Shown piece after piece: positions 23,845 to 30,285 of a stretch of DNA of 45,131 nt; positions within the stretch are counted from its first letter, which is position 1; each line of letters starts with the position of its first letter. The stretch lies in IMG/VR virus record IMGVR_UViG_3300043466_002290, positions 1 to 45,131 of that record; one strand, written 5' to 3'. Position numbers and translations under genes: made by a program. This stretch comes from a virus. The notes under the pieces were generated by a model, which saw only the letters and a list, made by a program, of their open reading frames with translations, did no database searches and had not been told where the DNA came from.

Positions 23845-23972
23845 GGTTAGGTGGCGGAATGGTAGACGCTATGAGAAAACCCAAATACTGAGGGCGTCCA
23901 TTTAGAGAGGAGTAAAGATAATGCTAGCTCATCAATCAGACTCTCGTACAGGTTCGAGACCTGTCCTGACCA
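23845..23972 (+). ncRNA. oversized tRNA-Leu-like element 1
   Basis: Acceptor GGTTAGG/CCTGACC, D arm GGCGGAATGGTAGACGC and T arm ACAGGTTCGAGACCTGT are those of a tRNA-Leu. Between D and T arms are about 80 bases instead of about 35. ATGAG/CTCAT can form an anticodon-like stem with a ~50-base loop; alternatively GACGC pairs with GCGTC. No standard anticodon loop is seen. Three sisters at 30967, 31199 and 38001. Confidence 0.6.
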
Positions 23973-23976
23973 CAAA

Positions 23977-24083
23977 GTGTTGTTCCCGTGAGAAAGGATT
24001 ACATTAAAGAGAAGTATTGAGTGAGGAGGAGGTAAAAGACACTAAGTATTCTACAGCACAGAGGAGTTCTCAACCTCAAATTT
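23977..24083 (+). repeat. spacer module, copy 2
   Basis: Same ends as 23742-23844 (GTGTTGTTCCCG at the start; CACAGAGGAGTTCTCAACCTC near the end), different middle. Confidence 0.5.
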
Positions 24084-24157
24084 GTCTCCATAGTTTAATT
24101 GGAAAAACACTTGAATACGAATCAAGAGACGTAGGGGTTCGAGTCCTCTTGGGGATA
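24084..24157 (+). tRNA. tRNA-Arg(ACG)
   Basis: Acceptor GTCTCCA/TGGGGAT, anticodon stem CTTGA/TCAAG with loop ATACGAA, T arm AGGGGTTCGAGTCCTCT, end ACA. Confidence 0.92.
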
Positions 24158-24164
24158 CAAAAAT

Positions 24165-24236
24165 ACCTCCATAATTTAATCGGAAGAATCCATCTCTTCT
24201 AAAGATGTTGTCCAAGTTCGAGTCTTGGTGGGGGTA
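24165..24236 (+). tRNA. tRNA-Arg(TCT)
   Basis: Acceptor ACCTCCA/TGGGGGT, anticodon stem CATCT/AGATG with loop CTTCTAA, T arm CCAAGTTCGAGTCTTGG, end ACA. Confidence 0.93.
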
Positions 24237-24249
24237 CAAAAAAATCGTA

Positions 24250-24316
24250 GTAACGTAGTGAGTTATGTTCTAAAGGTGATGTGGCCACTCACCGTAGGTT
24301 AATCGATATCCTACAG
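24250..24316 (+). ncRNA. structured spacer
   Basis: GGTGA/TCACC around a self-complementary GTGGCCAC, then GTAGG/CCTAC hairpin. No gene seen. Confidence 0.35.
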
Positions 24317-24321
24317 TTTAT

Positions 24322-24392
24322 ACATCGTTGGTGAAATGGTATCATTTTGAGTTCCAACCTCAAAGTTCAGGGTTCGAGTCCTTGGCGTTGTG
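24322..24392 (+). tRNA. tRNA-Trp(CCA)
   Basis: Anticodon stem TTGAG/CTCAA with loop TTCCAAC. Acceptor ACATCGT/GCGTTGT has one T-T mismatch. T arm CAGGGTTCGAGTCCTTG. Confidence 0.88.
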
Positions 24393-24400
24393 CTAAAATT

Positions 24401-24487
24401 GGAGAATAGATTAATATTGGTTCGTGATGGCATCCTGCTAAGATGTTCCGGGTAAAACCGGTGAGGGTTCGATTCCCTTGTTCTCCT
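24401..24487 (+). tRNA. tRNA-Ser(GCT)
   Basis: Acceptor GGAGAAT/GTTCTCC, anticodon loop CTGCTAA, long variable arm CCGG...CCGG, T arm GAGGGTTCGATTCCCTT, end TCA. Confidence 0.92.
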
Positions 24488-24493
24488 CAAAAA

Positions 24494-24563
24494 CCCGAGT
24501 TTATCCGGTGATTAGACATCTCTCATAAGGATGTTGTGATTGGTTCGACTCCAATACTCGGGA
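24494..24563 (+). tRNA. tRNA-Met(CAT)
   Basis: Acceptor CCCGAGT/ACTCGGG, anticodon stem CATCT/GGATG with loop CTCATAA, T arm ATTGGTTCGACTCCAAT, end ACA. Could be elongator Met or an Ile2 tRNA after lysidine modification; sequence alone does not decide. Confidence 0.9.
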
Positions 24564-24571
24564 CAAAAATT

Positions 24572-24643
24572 GGCTTTGTCGTATAAAGGTTATTACGGTT
24601 GACTGTTAATCAATTTATGGAGGTTCGAGTCCTCCCGGGGCCG
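24572..24643 (+). tRNA. tRNA-Asn(GTT), second copy
   Basis: Acceptor GGCTTTG/CGGGGCC with several G-T pairs, anticodon stem GTTGA/TCAAT with loop CTGTTAA, T arm GGAGGTTCGAGTCCTCC, end GCA. Not a close copy of the tRNA-Asn at 22595. Confidence 0.9.
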
Positions 24644-24658
24644 CAAAAAAAAAGGAAT

Positions 24659-24859
24659 ATGGAAACAAATGAATATATTAAGTATATGGAAATCAATAAT
24701 ATTCCTTATACAATCGACACAAGTCCAAATCAAGAAACAATAGGTAAAATTAAAGTTATCATTGAGAAAAGAGAGGAACAAGAAAAACTTTGGTATGAAG
24801 CAGGGTCTTTCATCCCTAAAAGAGGGGGTAAAGTTACTGTGTATCGAGAAGTGAAATAA
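24659..24859 (+). CDS. hypothetical protein, 66 aa
   Basis: Start ATG 24659 chosen because an upstream reading would lie in tRNA-Asn. Helical N-terminus (METNEYIKYMEI) and an acidic/basic helix (KVIIEKREEQEKLWYEAG). Lies between two tRNAs 15 bases after one and 4 bases before the next. Function unknown. Confidence 0.55.
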   Translation: METNEYIKYMEINNIPYTIDTSPNQETIGKIKVIIEKREEQEKLWYEAGSFIPKRGGKVTVYREVK

Positions 24860-24863
24860 AATA

Positions 24864-24935
24864 CGGGATATAGTCGCGGGGTGCGACGCTTGGTTTGGGA
24901 CCAAGAGGAGGCAGGTTCGACACCTGCTATCCCGA
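24864..24935 (+). tRNA. tRNA-Pro(TGG)
   Basis: Acceptor CGGGATA/TATCCCG, anticodon stem CTTGG/CCAAG with loop TTTGGGA, T arm GCAGGTTCGACACCTGC, end ACA. Confidence 0.93.
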
Positions 24936-24942
24936 CAAACTT

Positions 24943-25087
24943 GGGTAATCTTTCCGGTGTAGAGAATCGGGCCAACCTTTTACTGTTGGTGTCTAAAACG
25001 AATAAGGTTAATTGGAGTACAACATATCGTAATAGTTCGCGATAAAAAGGTATGTCAAGGCTCTCGGTGCGAATCCCCTATTGCCCA
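24943..25087 (+). ncRNA. tRNA-like element with large insertion
   Basis: Acceptor GGGTAAT/ATTGCCC followed by ACA as in the true tRNAs, a D-like arm, and CCAAC/GTTGG with an eight-base loop where the anticodon arm should be. About 70 extra bases follow, with ACATA/TATGT around TATCG/CGATA. The T arm is poorly formed (CTCGGTGCGAATCCCC). Decayed tRNA or non-decoding tRNA-like RNA. Confidence 0.45.
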
Positions 25088-25108
25088 CAAATTTTTTTTA
25101 ACATTTTT

Positions 25109-25139
25109 TTTGTCAATATAAAATTTATCTTTATCTTTG
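25109..25139 (+). promoter_or_regulatory. promoter of the ABC-like membrane gene
   Basis: TTTG at 25109-25112, 19-base spacer, TATCTTTG at 25132-25139, 17 bases before ATG 25156. Confidence 0.75.
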
Positions 25140-25155
25140 TAAAAAATTATTAGAT

Positions 25156-25998
25156 ATGGATAAATTAAAGTTAATGTTTCAGGAGAATTGGAAATCAATA
25201 TTGTTTTCTTATTCGTTATTCGCAATCAATTCAATTTTAATGGTTATGTACCCAAAAGTGTTGGGTAATGCGATTGACCACTTAATTGCCAAGGATTATT
25301 CCTACATTTGGTTTTTAATTGGAACGTTTGTTTCTATTATGTTTTTTGGGTATGTGAGTAAGATTTATGATACCAAGGTATTCTCCGGAATTTATCGACG
25401 TTTCGCATCAAATGAAACATCGAACCAAATTGAAAATGATGTTGAAACTAGTAAAGTTAATGGCAGATTGACTTTGATGCGCTATATCGTTCAGTTTTTT
25501 GAAAGGGATATGTTGGTTGTATTACAGACGATTATTGGTATTGTTGGTGCCATTTACTTCTTGGCATTGGTAAGTTTACCAATTGTTGGATTTTTGATGA
25601 TTACCACATTTTTAATATTGGGTGCCACGGCATATTATTCTCCAAAGATTGCGAGAATTACAAGTCAATATAATGATTTATCTGAGGAACAAACTGATAT
25701 TATTGCGACAAGGAGAATTTCATCAATCAATAATTTATTAATACGAGGACAGAAATTATCCCTTAAATTATCCGGAATTGACGCTAGGTTTTCATTATGG
25801 ATTCAAACCATTGTTTATGGTAGTGTGACGGGATTATTAACATATTATGTCATGTTTAATAATGTTACGGTTGGAAGTGTATTTTCAACATATCGATATA
25901 TGTTTGATTTCTGTAATGCTCTTCTTGGGATGCCGATGATTATTACGTCCTATATCAATATCAAAGACGTTATTAAAAGATTGGAGACTGAAAATTAA
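25156..25998 (+). CDS. ABC exporter-like membrane domain without ATPase
   Basis: 280 residues with about six hydrophobic segments (for example SILFSYSLFAINSILMVMYP, FLIGTFVSIMFFGYVSKIY, VVLQTIIGIVGAIYFLALV, LVSLPIVGFLMITTFLILGA) and intracellular-loop-like phrases (YYSPKIARITSQYNDLSEEQ), as in the transmembrane half of type IV ABC exporters. No Walker A, signature or Walker B follows; the next gene is unrelated. Either it partners with a host ATPase or acts as a dominant-negative. Own promoter. Confidence 0.7.
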   Translation: MDKLKLMFQENWKSILFSYSLFAINSILMVMYPKVLGNAIDHLIAKDYSYIWFLIGTFVSIMFFGYVSKIYDTKVFSGIYRRFASNETSNQIENDVETSKVNGRLTLMRYIVQFFERDMLVVLQTIIGIVGAIYFLALVSLPIVGFLMITTFLILGATAYYSPKIARITSQYNDLSEEQTDIIATRRISSINNLLIRGQKLSLKLSGIDARFSLWIQTIVYGSVTGLLTYYVMFNNVTVGSVFSTYRYMFDFCNALLGMPMIITSYINIKDVIKRLETEN

Positions 25999-26007
25999 AA
26001 AAAAAGT

Positions 26008-26038
26008 TTTGGCAGATTAAAATTTAATTGTATCTTTG
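26008..26038 (+). promoter_or_regulatory. promoter
   Basis: TTTG at 26008-26011, 19-base spacer, TATCTTTG at 26031-26038, 16 bases before ATG 26055. Confidence 0.75.
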
Positions 26039-26054
26039 TAAAAAAATAAACGAT

Positions 26055-26381
26055 ATGACATTAGAGAAAGAATTATTGGATTTTACAAATTGGTTATACA
26101 ATAACAATTGGAAACTAATTGGTGATGGAATGTGTTTGAACACAGAAACAAAGGAGATTGGTTTGGTTAAACAATTGGCGATGGAAAGTGTGTCTTTCGG
26201 TGATTATTACCCACAAGATTTTCAGGTGGGGGATAAAGTTAAAGAAGTTGATAGTGAAGAGATTGTTGAAATCAAAGAGGTTATTTATAACAAGTTTGAT
26301 GATGAATACCAATATTGGTATGAAGGTGAAGATGGTGAAGAGGTATATGGATTCTCCGAGGATTTTGAAAAAATAGATTAA
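26055..26381 (+). CDS. hypothetical acidic protein, 108 aa
   Basis: Start ATG 26055 is chosen over the TTG at 26028, which lies inside the promoter. C-terminal half looks like a small SH3/Tudor-like beta fold (FQVGDKVKEVDSEEIVEIKE, then YQYWYEGEDGEEVYGFSED). Function unknown. Confidence 0.7.
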   Translation: MTLEKELLDFTNWLYNNNWKLIGDGMCLNTETKEIGLVKQLAMESVSFGDYYPQDFQVGDKVKEVDSEEIVEIKEVIYNKFDDEYQYWYEGEDGEEVYGFSEDFEKID

Positions 26382-26392
26382 AAATCATTTCG

Positions 26393-26400
26393 TACTTTTG
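26393..26400 (+). promoter_or_regulatory. possible promoter -7 element
   Basis: TACTTTTG 13 bases before the tRNA-like element at 26414; -33 spacing is not ideal. Confidence 0.35.
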
Positions 26401-26413
26401 TACGGAATCTAAA

Positions 26414-26510
26414 GATTATCGCTTGGTGTAAGTGGGAATGAATACCACCTCGGGGTAGCACCGTGGAATATGTTCACGAGATACGGGTTCGAATCCCGTA
26501 GTGATAATCT
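26414..26510 (+). ncRNA. tRNA-like element with ten-pair acceptor stem
   Basis: GATTATCGCT (26414-26423) pairs with AGTGATAATC (26500-26509), ten pairs, enclosing a normal T arm (ACGGGTTCGAATCCCGT). The middle has GGTG/CACC in place of a D arm and CTCG/CGAG or CGTG/CACG in place of an anticodon arm; no anticodon loop with T33 is clear. It is a lone RNA gene with its own promoter-like element. Confidence 0.5.
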
Positions 26511-26527
26511 TAAAAAAAATATATTGA

Positions 26528-26785
26528 ATGGAATTTAATGAAAATATCAAAAATCTTGTTGAGGCGGTAGTTGGGTTATTCATTATCCACCCAAATCCCC
26601 AATTAAAAGGTAGAGAAAAAGAAGTAATGAAAATTGCTTATGAAGTTTTATCTAAAAAATTGACGGAACAAATGGAGAATGAATATGATATTGAAATTGA
26701 TGATGATTCAACATTTGATGATATTATGGAAGAGATGATAATGTATGAAATTACTAAAAATATAGATTATGATACCAAAGAATGA
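26528..26785 (+). CDS. hypothetical protein, 85 aa
   Basis: Helical acidic protein (EVLSKKLTEQMENEYDIEID), ending in a very acidic tail. Two bases before the next start. Function unknown. Confidence 0.65.
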   Translation: MEFNENIKNLVEAVVGLFIIHPNPQLKGREKEVMKIAYEVLSKKLTEQMENEYDIEIDDDSTFDDIMEEMIMYEITKNIDYDTKE

Positions 26786-26786
26786 A

Positions 26787-27017
26787 ATGAAACAGGGGTG
26801 GTATAAGGGTTTCTGTAGAAACAATTATATGGCGTATTGGGATGAGAAAGAACAAGTTTTTTATTATCTCACTTTTGCATTTACATATCATAAAGATAAG
26901 ATTGAACATTTTGAAGATGTTAAAGATAAAGGAGTTGATGGGTTTGTTCCTGTTGAAAGAATTGAGAGAATACCCATTGATGAACAATGGAGAATTAAAG
27001 ACGAAATAGGATATTAA
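26787..27017 (+). CDS. hypothetical protein, 76 aa
   Basis: ATG 26787 lies one base after the previous stop; an ATG at 26769 in the same frame is possible but would overlap the upstream gene. Aromatic beta-rich N-terminus (WYKGFCRNNYMAYWDEKEQV) and charged end. Function unknown. Confidence 0.6.
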   Translation: MKQGWYKGFCRNNYMAYWDEKEQVFYYLTFAFTYHKDKIEHFEDVKDKGVDGFVPVERIERIPIDEQWRIKDEIGY

Positions 27018-27026
27018 AAAATAAAT

Positions 27027-27404
27027 ATGAAAACAACTTACATTGACCTTAATTTACTGAATCAAATCGTATTAACAGTAAAAAAACAAACAAACCTTGA
27101 ATGGTTTGAAAAAATACCTTCAACAGATATATCATTCTTAGGAATAAAATATGGTAAAACTAATGGTATAAATGAAGGGTGGGGATATTACAGATTATCA
27201 ACAGAAGAATTGTTAAGGTATCACCCTAATTACGAAATTGACGAGGTAAATAAAGTGGTGTATGAAAAGCCTATGGTTTCATTATTTTTAGAAAATAAGG
27301 AATGTTTTAATCAGTATTTTGATACTGATGAAGAGGCTGAAGAATACGCCCTTGAAATCAATGAAGTGTCAGGTAAAAATTTATACGCAATAAATCACAA
27401 TTAA
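27027..27404 (+). CDS. hypothetical protein, 125 aa
   Basis: Alpha/beta pattern with a Gly/Asn turn (IKYGKTNGINEGWGYYRLS) and an acidic helix near the end (YFDTDEEAEEYALEINEVSG). That end phrase again follows the D-T-D/E-E-A pattern of the small proteins at 1642 and 19834. Function unknown. Confidence 0.65.
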   Translation: MKTTYIDLNLLNQIVLTVKKQTNLEWFEKIPSTDISFLGIKYGKTNGINEGWGYYRLSTEELLRYHPNYEIDEVNKVVYEKPMVSLFLENKECFNQYFDTDEEAEEYALEINEVSGKNLYAINHN

Positions 27405-27405
27405 G

Positions 27406-27624
27406 ATGATATATAATTTAGAATTAAAAAATCACATTTCTTACTTAATGGAGAAAAGAAATGATGAACTTGAGAAACTTATAAAAATTGGAGTAATTCC
27501 AATTTCTGAAAATAACAAAAGTGAAGAAGATTTTAGTAAAACATATGATGTAGTAATGAGTTTGGAAAAACAAATAAAGTTAAGTGAAAATTGTTTAGAA
27601 ATTTCTAAAATAATAAACTCATAA
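27406..27624 (+). CDS. hypothetical coiled-coil protein, 72 aa
   Basis: Mostly helical (SYLMEKRNDELEKLIKIGVI). One base after the previous stop, so co-translated. Function unknown. Confidence 0.65.
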   Translation: MIYNLELKNHISYLMEKRNDELEKLIKIGVIPISENNKSEEDFSKTYDVVMSLEKQIKLSENCLEISKIINS

Positions 27625-27681
27625 CAATATTATAAATGTAATATTCTCTAACTTATTAATTTTCAACAGGTTATAGAGGGA

Positions 27682-27707
27682 CAAATTAAAAAAATTAAAG
27701 TAAGATG
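27682..27707 (+). repeat. 26-bp direct repeat, copy 1
   Basis: Starts CAAATTAAAAAAATTAAAGT and ends AAGATG, the last bases being the start codon of the gene at 27705. The same sequence is at about 27944-27969. In one frame both copies code KLKKLK and a stop. Confidence 0.65.
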
Positions 27708-27965
27708 GATGAAACACCAATATATCGTTTAGTTAAATCTGTAAATGGGAAATGGGGGTTAAAGTATAATTATAAATTTATGCCAAAACACATTACCCGA
27801 GATAATAAAAACTCATATAACACTAGAAGTGGTGGAGAACAAAACTCAATTAGAGTTCCATCGTTAAAAAGGTCCGATAGAGTTTGGAGAAATTTTTATA
27901 ATTTATTTCCATTCCTTAAAGATAAAACAAGTTATAGGGGAATCAAATTAAAAAAATTAAAGTAA
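27705..27965 (+). CDS. hypothetical basic protein, 86 aa
   Basis: Basic, Arg/Ser/Asn-rich (RLVKSVNGKWGLKYNYKFMP; NKNSYNTRSGGEQNSIR). It is flanked by the 26-bp direct repeat, the second copy coding its own C-terminus GIKLKKLK. The upstream copy looks like the tail of a lost tandem duplicate. Possibly nucleic-acid-binding by charge; function unknown. Confidence 0.6.
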   Translation: MDETPIYRLVKSVNGKWGLKYNYKFMPKHITRDNKNSYNTRSGGEQNSIRVPSLKRSDRVWRNFYNLFPFLKDKTSYRGIKLKKLK

Positions 27966-27969
27966 GATG
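27944..27969 (+). repeat. 26-bp direct repeat, copy 2
   Basis: Same as 27682-27707; here it covers the end of the gene at 27705 and the start codon of the 27967 remnant. Confidence 0.65.
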
Positions 27970-28014
27970 ATAGATAATTTAGAAGTTATGTTATTCATAT
28001 TAAATACCAAATAA
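27967..28014 (+). pseudogene. displaced 5' end of the gene at 29056
   Basis: Codes MIDNLEVMLFILNTK then stop. It matches the start MIDNLNIVKTLLNFN of the gene at 29056: fifteen identical bases after the ATG, then partial identity. This looks like the original gene start, cut off when the endonuclease gene (28074-29066) was inserted with a substitute start at its own 3' end. Confidence 0.6.
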
Positions 28015-28050
28015 TTTATATATGTTGTTGTGTTTTTTGTAAAAAAAGAC

Positions 28051-28058
28051 ATATTTAT
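28051..28058 (+). promoter_or_regulatory. ATATTTAT candidate late promoter
   Basis: ATATTTAT 15 bases before ATG 28074 of the LAGLIDADG endonuclease. Confidence 0.35.
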
Positions 28059-28073
28059 ATATAAAGAGTGTTT

Positions 28074-29066
28074 ATGAAAAAATTAAATTTACCTAAAGAA
28101 GAAATTATTGAATTATATAATTCAGGATATGGTTGTTATAAGATTGCAAAAAAATATGGGTGTTCGGCATCGTCAATAAATAATTTATTAAAAAGTGAGG
28201 GTACTGATACTAAAAAAAATCCTAATAATTATAGAAAATATAAATTAAATGAAGATTATTTTAGTGTTATTGATAGTGAGCCTAAAGCATATTTTTTAGG
28301 TTTAATATACTCCGATGGATGTGTTAGTAAAACAAACTTAAGATTAAGTTTGCAAGAAAACGATGAAGAGATATTAATTAAGTTTTTGAATGAGATTAAA
28401 AGTGACGCTAAATTGTATCATATTTCAAAAAGAAAAACAACTCACAAGAACCAAAAATTAATTAGTATTTCCAATATTAAAATGGTTAATGATTTATATA
28501 ATTTAGGTGTTACTCAAAAAAAATCTTTATCTGTTAATTTTCCAACGAATGAACAAGTACCTGAAAAATATTTGAGTCATTTCATTAGAGGAGTTTTTGA
28601 TGGTGATGGTAGTGTGTTTTATTATGAAAGAGTTATAAACGGGAAAAAATATATTGAATCCGGAGTATCAATAATATCATCCAACTATTTTATATTAGGG
28701 TTATTGAATATTTTAAAGTTCGGTAATTTATATTCGACGAATAATGGTAAAAACTCTTATTTATCTTTTAAGAAAAAAACAGAATTAAGGAAAATATTTG
28801 ATTATCTTTATAGAGATTCGACAATTCATTTAACCCGAAAATATTCAAAATTTTTAGAAATTTTAGATATTAATGACAATAAAAAATTTTTTTATTCAGG
28901 TGAAAAAATAGTACAATATGATTTGAACAACGAGATAATTAAAATTTGGGATAATTTATTACAAATAAAAGAACAGACAGATTTTAATACTCAAACAATA
29001 TTAAGAAATATTAAAGGTAAAATAAAAACCTCTAACGGTTTTAAATTTAAAATATATGATAGATAA
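28074..29066 (+). CDS. LAGLIDADG homing endonuclease
   Basis: 330 residues from ATG 28074. N-terminal HTH (GYGCYKIAKKYGCSASSINN), then two LAGLIDADG motifs: YFLGLIYSDGCV and HFIRGVFDGDGSV, each with its catalytic acidic residue. The C-terminus has a NUMOD1-like phrase (VQYDLNNEIIKIWDNLLQIK). Its last 11 bases overlap the start of the next gene and supply it with ATGATAGATAAT. No intron structure is seen, so it is a free-standing mobile gene that splits off its neighbour's start. Confidence 0.9.
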   Translation: MKKLNLPKEEIIELYNSGYGCYKIAKKYGCSASSINNLLKSEGTDTKKNPNNYRKYKLNEDYFSVIDSEPKAYFLGLIYSDGCVSKTNLRLSLQENDEEILIKFLNEIKSDAKLYHISKRKTTHKNQKLISISNIKMVNDLYNLGVTQKKSLSVNFPTNEQVPEKYLSHFIRGVFDGDGSVFYYERVINGKKYIESGVSIISSNYFILGLLNILKFGNLYSTNNGKNSYLSFKKKTELRKIFDYLYRDSTIHLTRKYSKFLEILDINDNKKFFYSGEKIVQYDLNNEIIKIWDNLLQIKEQTDFNTQTILRNIKGKIKTSNGFKFKIYDR

Positions 29067-29655
29067 TTTAAATATAGTGAAAACACTATTAAATTTTAAT
29101 AATCCGGGTGATTTTTATTTTCTTCTAATCCTCAAGAGAAAGAAAGACCAACCGGAAGGTGAGAGAGATAACCACCAATCGGTTAGAACAATAAAAACAT
29201 ATTGCATTGATAGTATTGAACATCTTGAAAAAAGATACGATGAAATCAAACAATTATGTGAGATGTTCAAAGCAAGAGCATACATCCACGTTCAGAAACA
29301 AAACCATAGTGATGTTTCATTGGATATGTTGGCACTTCTTGCTGAGAGAATTAAAAATGGTGTGAAAAACCAAAAAGGTTTATTTGATTCAGTTGTAGGT
29401 CAAATTAAAACCCAAGAGAAGAGATGGGTTGTTGATGTTGATACAAAGGATAAACAATTCTTGAGAGACATAACAATGGATTTGATGGAAATCCAACCGG
29501 TGGGTAACAAAATTGAAAAAGTGATTCCAACCAAAAACGGATTCCATTTAATTACTTGTAAGTTTAATGTGATGGAGTTTAAGGAAAAATATCCGGACGT
29601 ACAAATCCAGAAAAAAAATCCTACATTACTTTTTTTACCGAGTAGTTTAGATTAA
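29056..29655 (+). CDS. hypothetical protein, possible AEP-primase-like fold
   Basis: 199 residues. Visible features: YIHVQKQNHSDVSLDMLALL; RWVVDVDTKDKQF, a D-x-D pair after a hydrophobic strand; IPTKNGFHLITCKF, a Thr-Lys-Asn-Gly-x-His motif. A D-x-D followed by a (S/T)xxG.H motif is the general pattern of archaeo-eukaryotic primase-type active sites, but the match is weak and a nucleotidyltransferase of another kind is possible. Its start was remodelled by the endonuclease insertion upstream. Confidence 0.6.
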   Translation: MIDNLNIVKTLLNFNNPGDFYFLLILKRKKDQPEGERDNHQSVRTIKTYCIDSIEHLEKRYDEIKQLCEMFKARAYIHVQKQNHSDVSLDMLALLAERIKNGVKNQKGLFDSVVGQIKTQEKRWVVDVDTKDKQFLRDITMDLMEIQPVGNKIEKVIPTKNGFHLITCKFNVMEFKEKYPDVQIQKKNPTLLFLPSSLD

Positions 29656-29723
29656 AACACCCGCTACGTAACGAAAGCGCTACGACACGTACTATCTGGC
29701 AGGTCAGGTCGGGTGTTTTTTAT
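29656..29723 (+). terminator. long-stem hairpin with T run
   Basis: AACACCCG / CGGGTGTT (8 bp) enclosing about 45 bases with smaller hairpins, followed by six T. Could terminate the transcript of 29056 or be another structured RNA of the cluster. Confidence 0.5.
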
Positions 29724-29816
29724 GGTCAGGTTGGATACAAGGTCGGTTCGATTCCGATGGAAGGTCTTGGATGACGGGTAGCACCCTGTAGAGAGGTTCG
29801 ATTCCTCTCCTGACCT
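29724..29816 (+). ncRNA. tRNA-like element with two T-arm-like hairpins
   Basis: Acceptor GGTCAGG/CCTGACC, the same as the tRNA-Leu-like family, and a T arm AGAGGTTCGATTCCTCT. In the middle is a second T-arm-like hairpin TCGG-TTCGATT-CCGA where an anticodon arm would be, then ACGGG-TAGCAC-CCTGT. No usable anticodon is seen. Confidence 0.45.
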
Positions 29817-29888
29817 CGGATGACGGAGAGTGAGTTAAGGGTAAAAGTCCGTTATGGTTACCCCTTGAGGGTCTCTCCTGAAGAAATT

Positions 29889-29959
29889 GGGATGAAAGCA
29901 CATAAGGATGTGCAAACGTCAGACGACGTGAGGCATGGGTTCGAATCCCAAACATTCCA
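29889..29959 (+). ncRNA. tRNA-like element with four-base loops
   Basis: Acceptor GGGATG/CATTCC and T arm TGGGTTCGAATCCCA followed by ACA. The D position is GCACAT-AAGG-ATGTGC and the anticodon position ACGTC-AGAC-GACGT: both perfect stems with four-base loops, so no anticodon is presented. Overall size is that of a tRNA. Confidence 0.5.
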
Positions 29960-30106
29960 CAATAAAGCTCACAAATTTTTAATATTGAGCTCATTTTATA
30001 ATGATTATGAGCCGAATATTACTTATCTTTGAGCCGTAAATTAAAATTAACAATGAAAAAAGAATTTGACGCTCATTAGGTTTAATAAACCTAAAATTTG
30101 AGCAAA
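29960..30106 (+). promoter_or_regulatory. leader region with repeated TGAGC/GCTCA and hairpin
   Basis: TGAGC or its complement occurs at least six times. A TTATCTTTG element near 30023-30031 may be a promoter. A tiny frame MKKEFDAH (about 30053-30079) is followed by GCTCA-tt-AGGTTT-aat-AAACCT-(6)-TGAGC, a hairpin just before ATG 30107. This could be an attenuator or operator array. Confidence 0.4.
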
Positions 30107-30283
30107 ATGAGAATTAAAAATTATACTAATAAGGAGTATAAGTTTCACAAAAGAAAAGAGTATAAAGAATGGGATACTTGGTTTGAAGATTATTGGAGTA
30201 AAAAATCCGGAATATGGTCTTTCAAATTTAGAGAATATCGTTCTTGGAAACACAATAGAAAAACGCAATATAAACAAAAGTAG
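30107..30283 (+). CDS. small basic protein, 58 aa
   Basis: ATG 30107 chosen over a TTG at 30098. Very rich in Lys, Arg, Trp, Tyr (MRIKNYTNKEYKFHKRKEYK; SFKFREYRSWKHNRKTQYK). Probably nucleic-acid-binding by composition. Two bases before the HNH gene, so co-transcribed. Confidence 0.55.
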   Translation: MRIKNYTNKEYKFHKRKEYKEWDTWFEDYWSKKSGIWSFKFREYRSWKHNRKTQYKQK

Positions 30284-30285
30284 AG

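Noticed and set aside
24017-24202. Open frame across spacer module and two tRNA-Arg genes
   Set aside because: It crosses folded tRNAs and has no coding character.
21776-24975. Reverse-strand open frames with phrases such as GFEPTLQ and RGLEPLRL
   Set aside because: They are read through tRNA genes on the opposite strand; the phrases are translations of the conserved T arm (GGTTCGAATCC), not proteins.
28074-29066. LAGLIDADG gene as part of a group I intron in the gene at 29056
   Set aside because: No P4/P7-like sequences and no way to join the 27967 start to 29056 without the duplicated ATGATAGATAATTTA; a free-standing insertion explains the data better.
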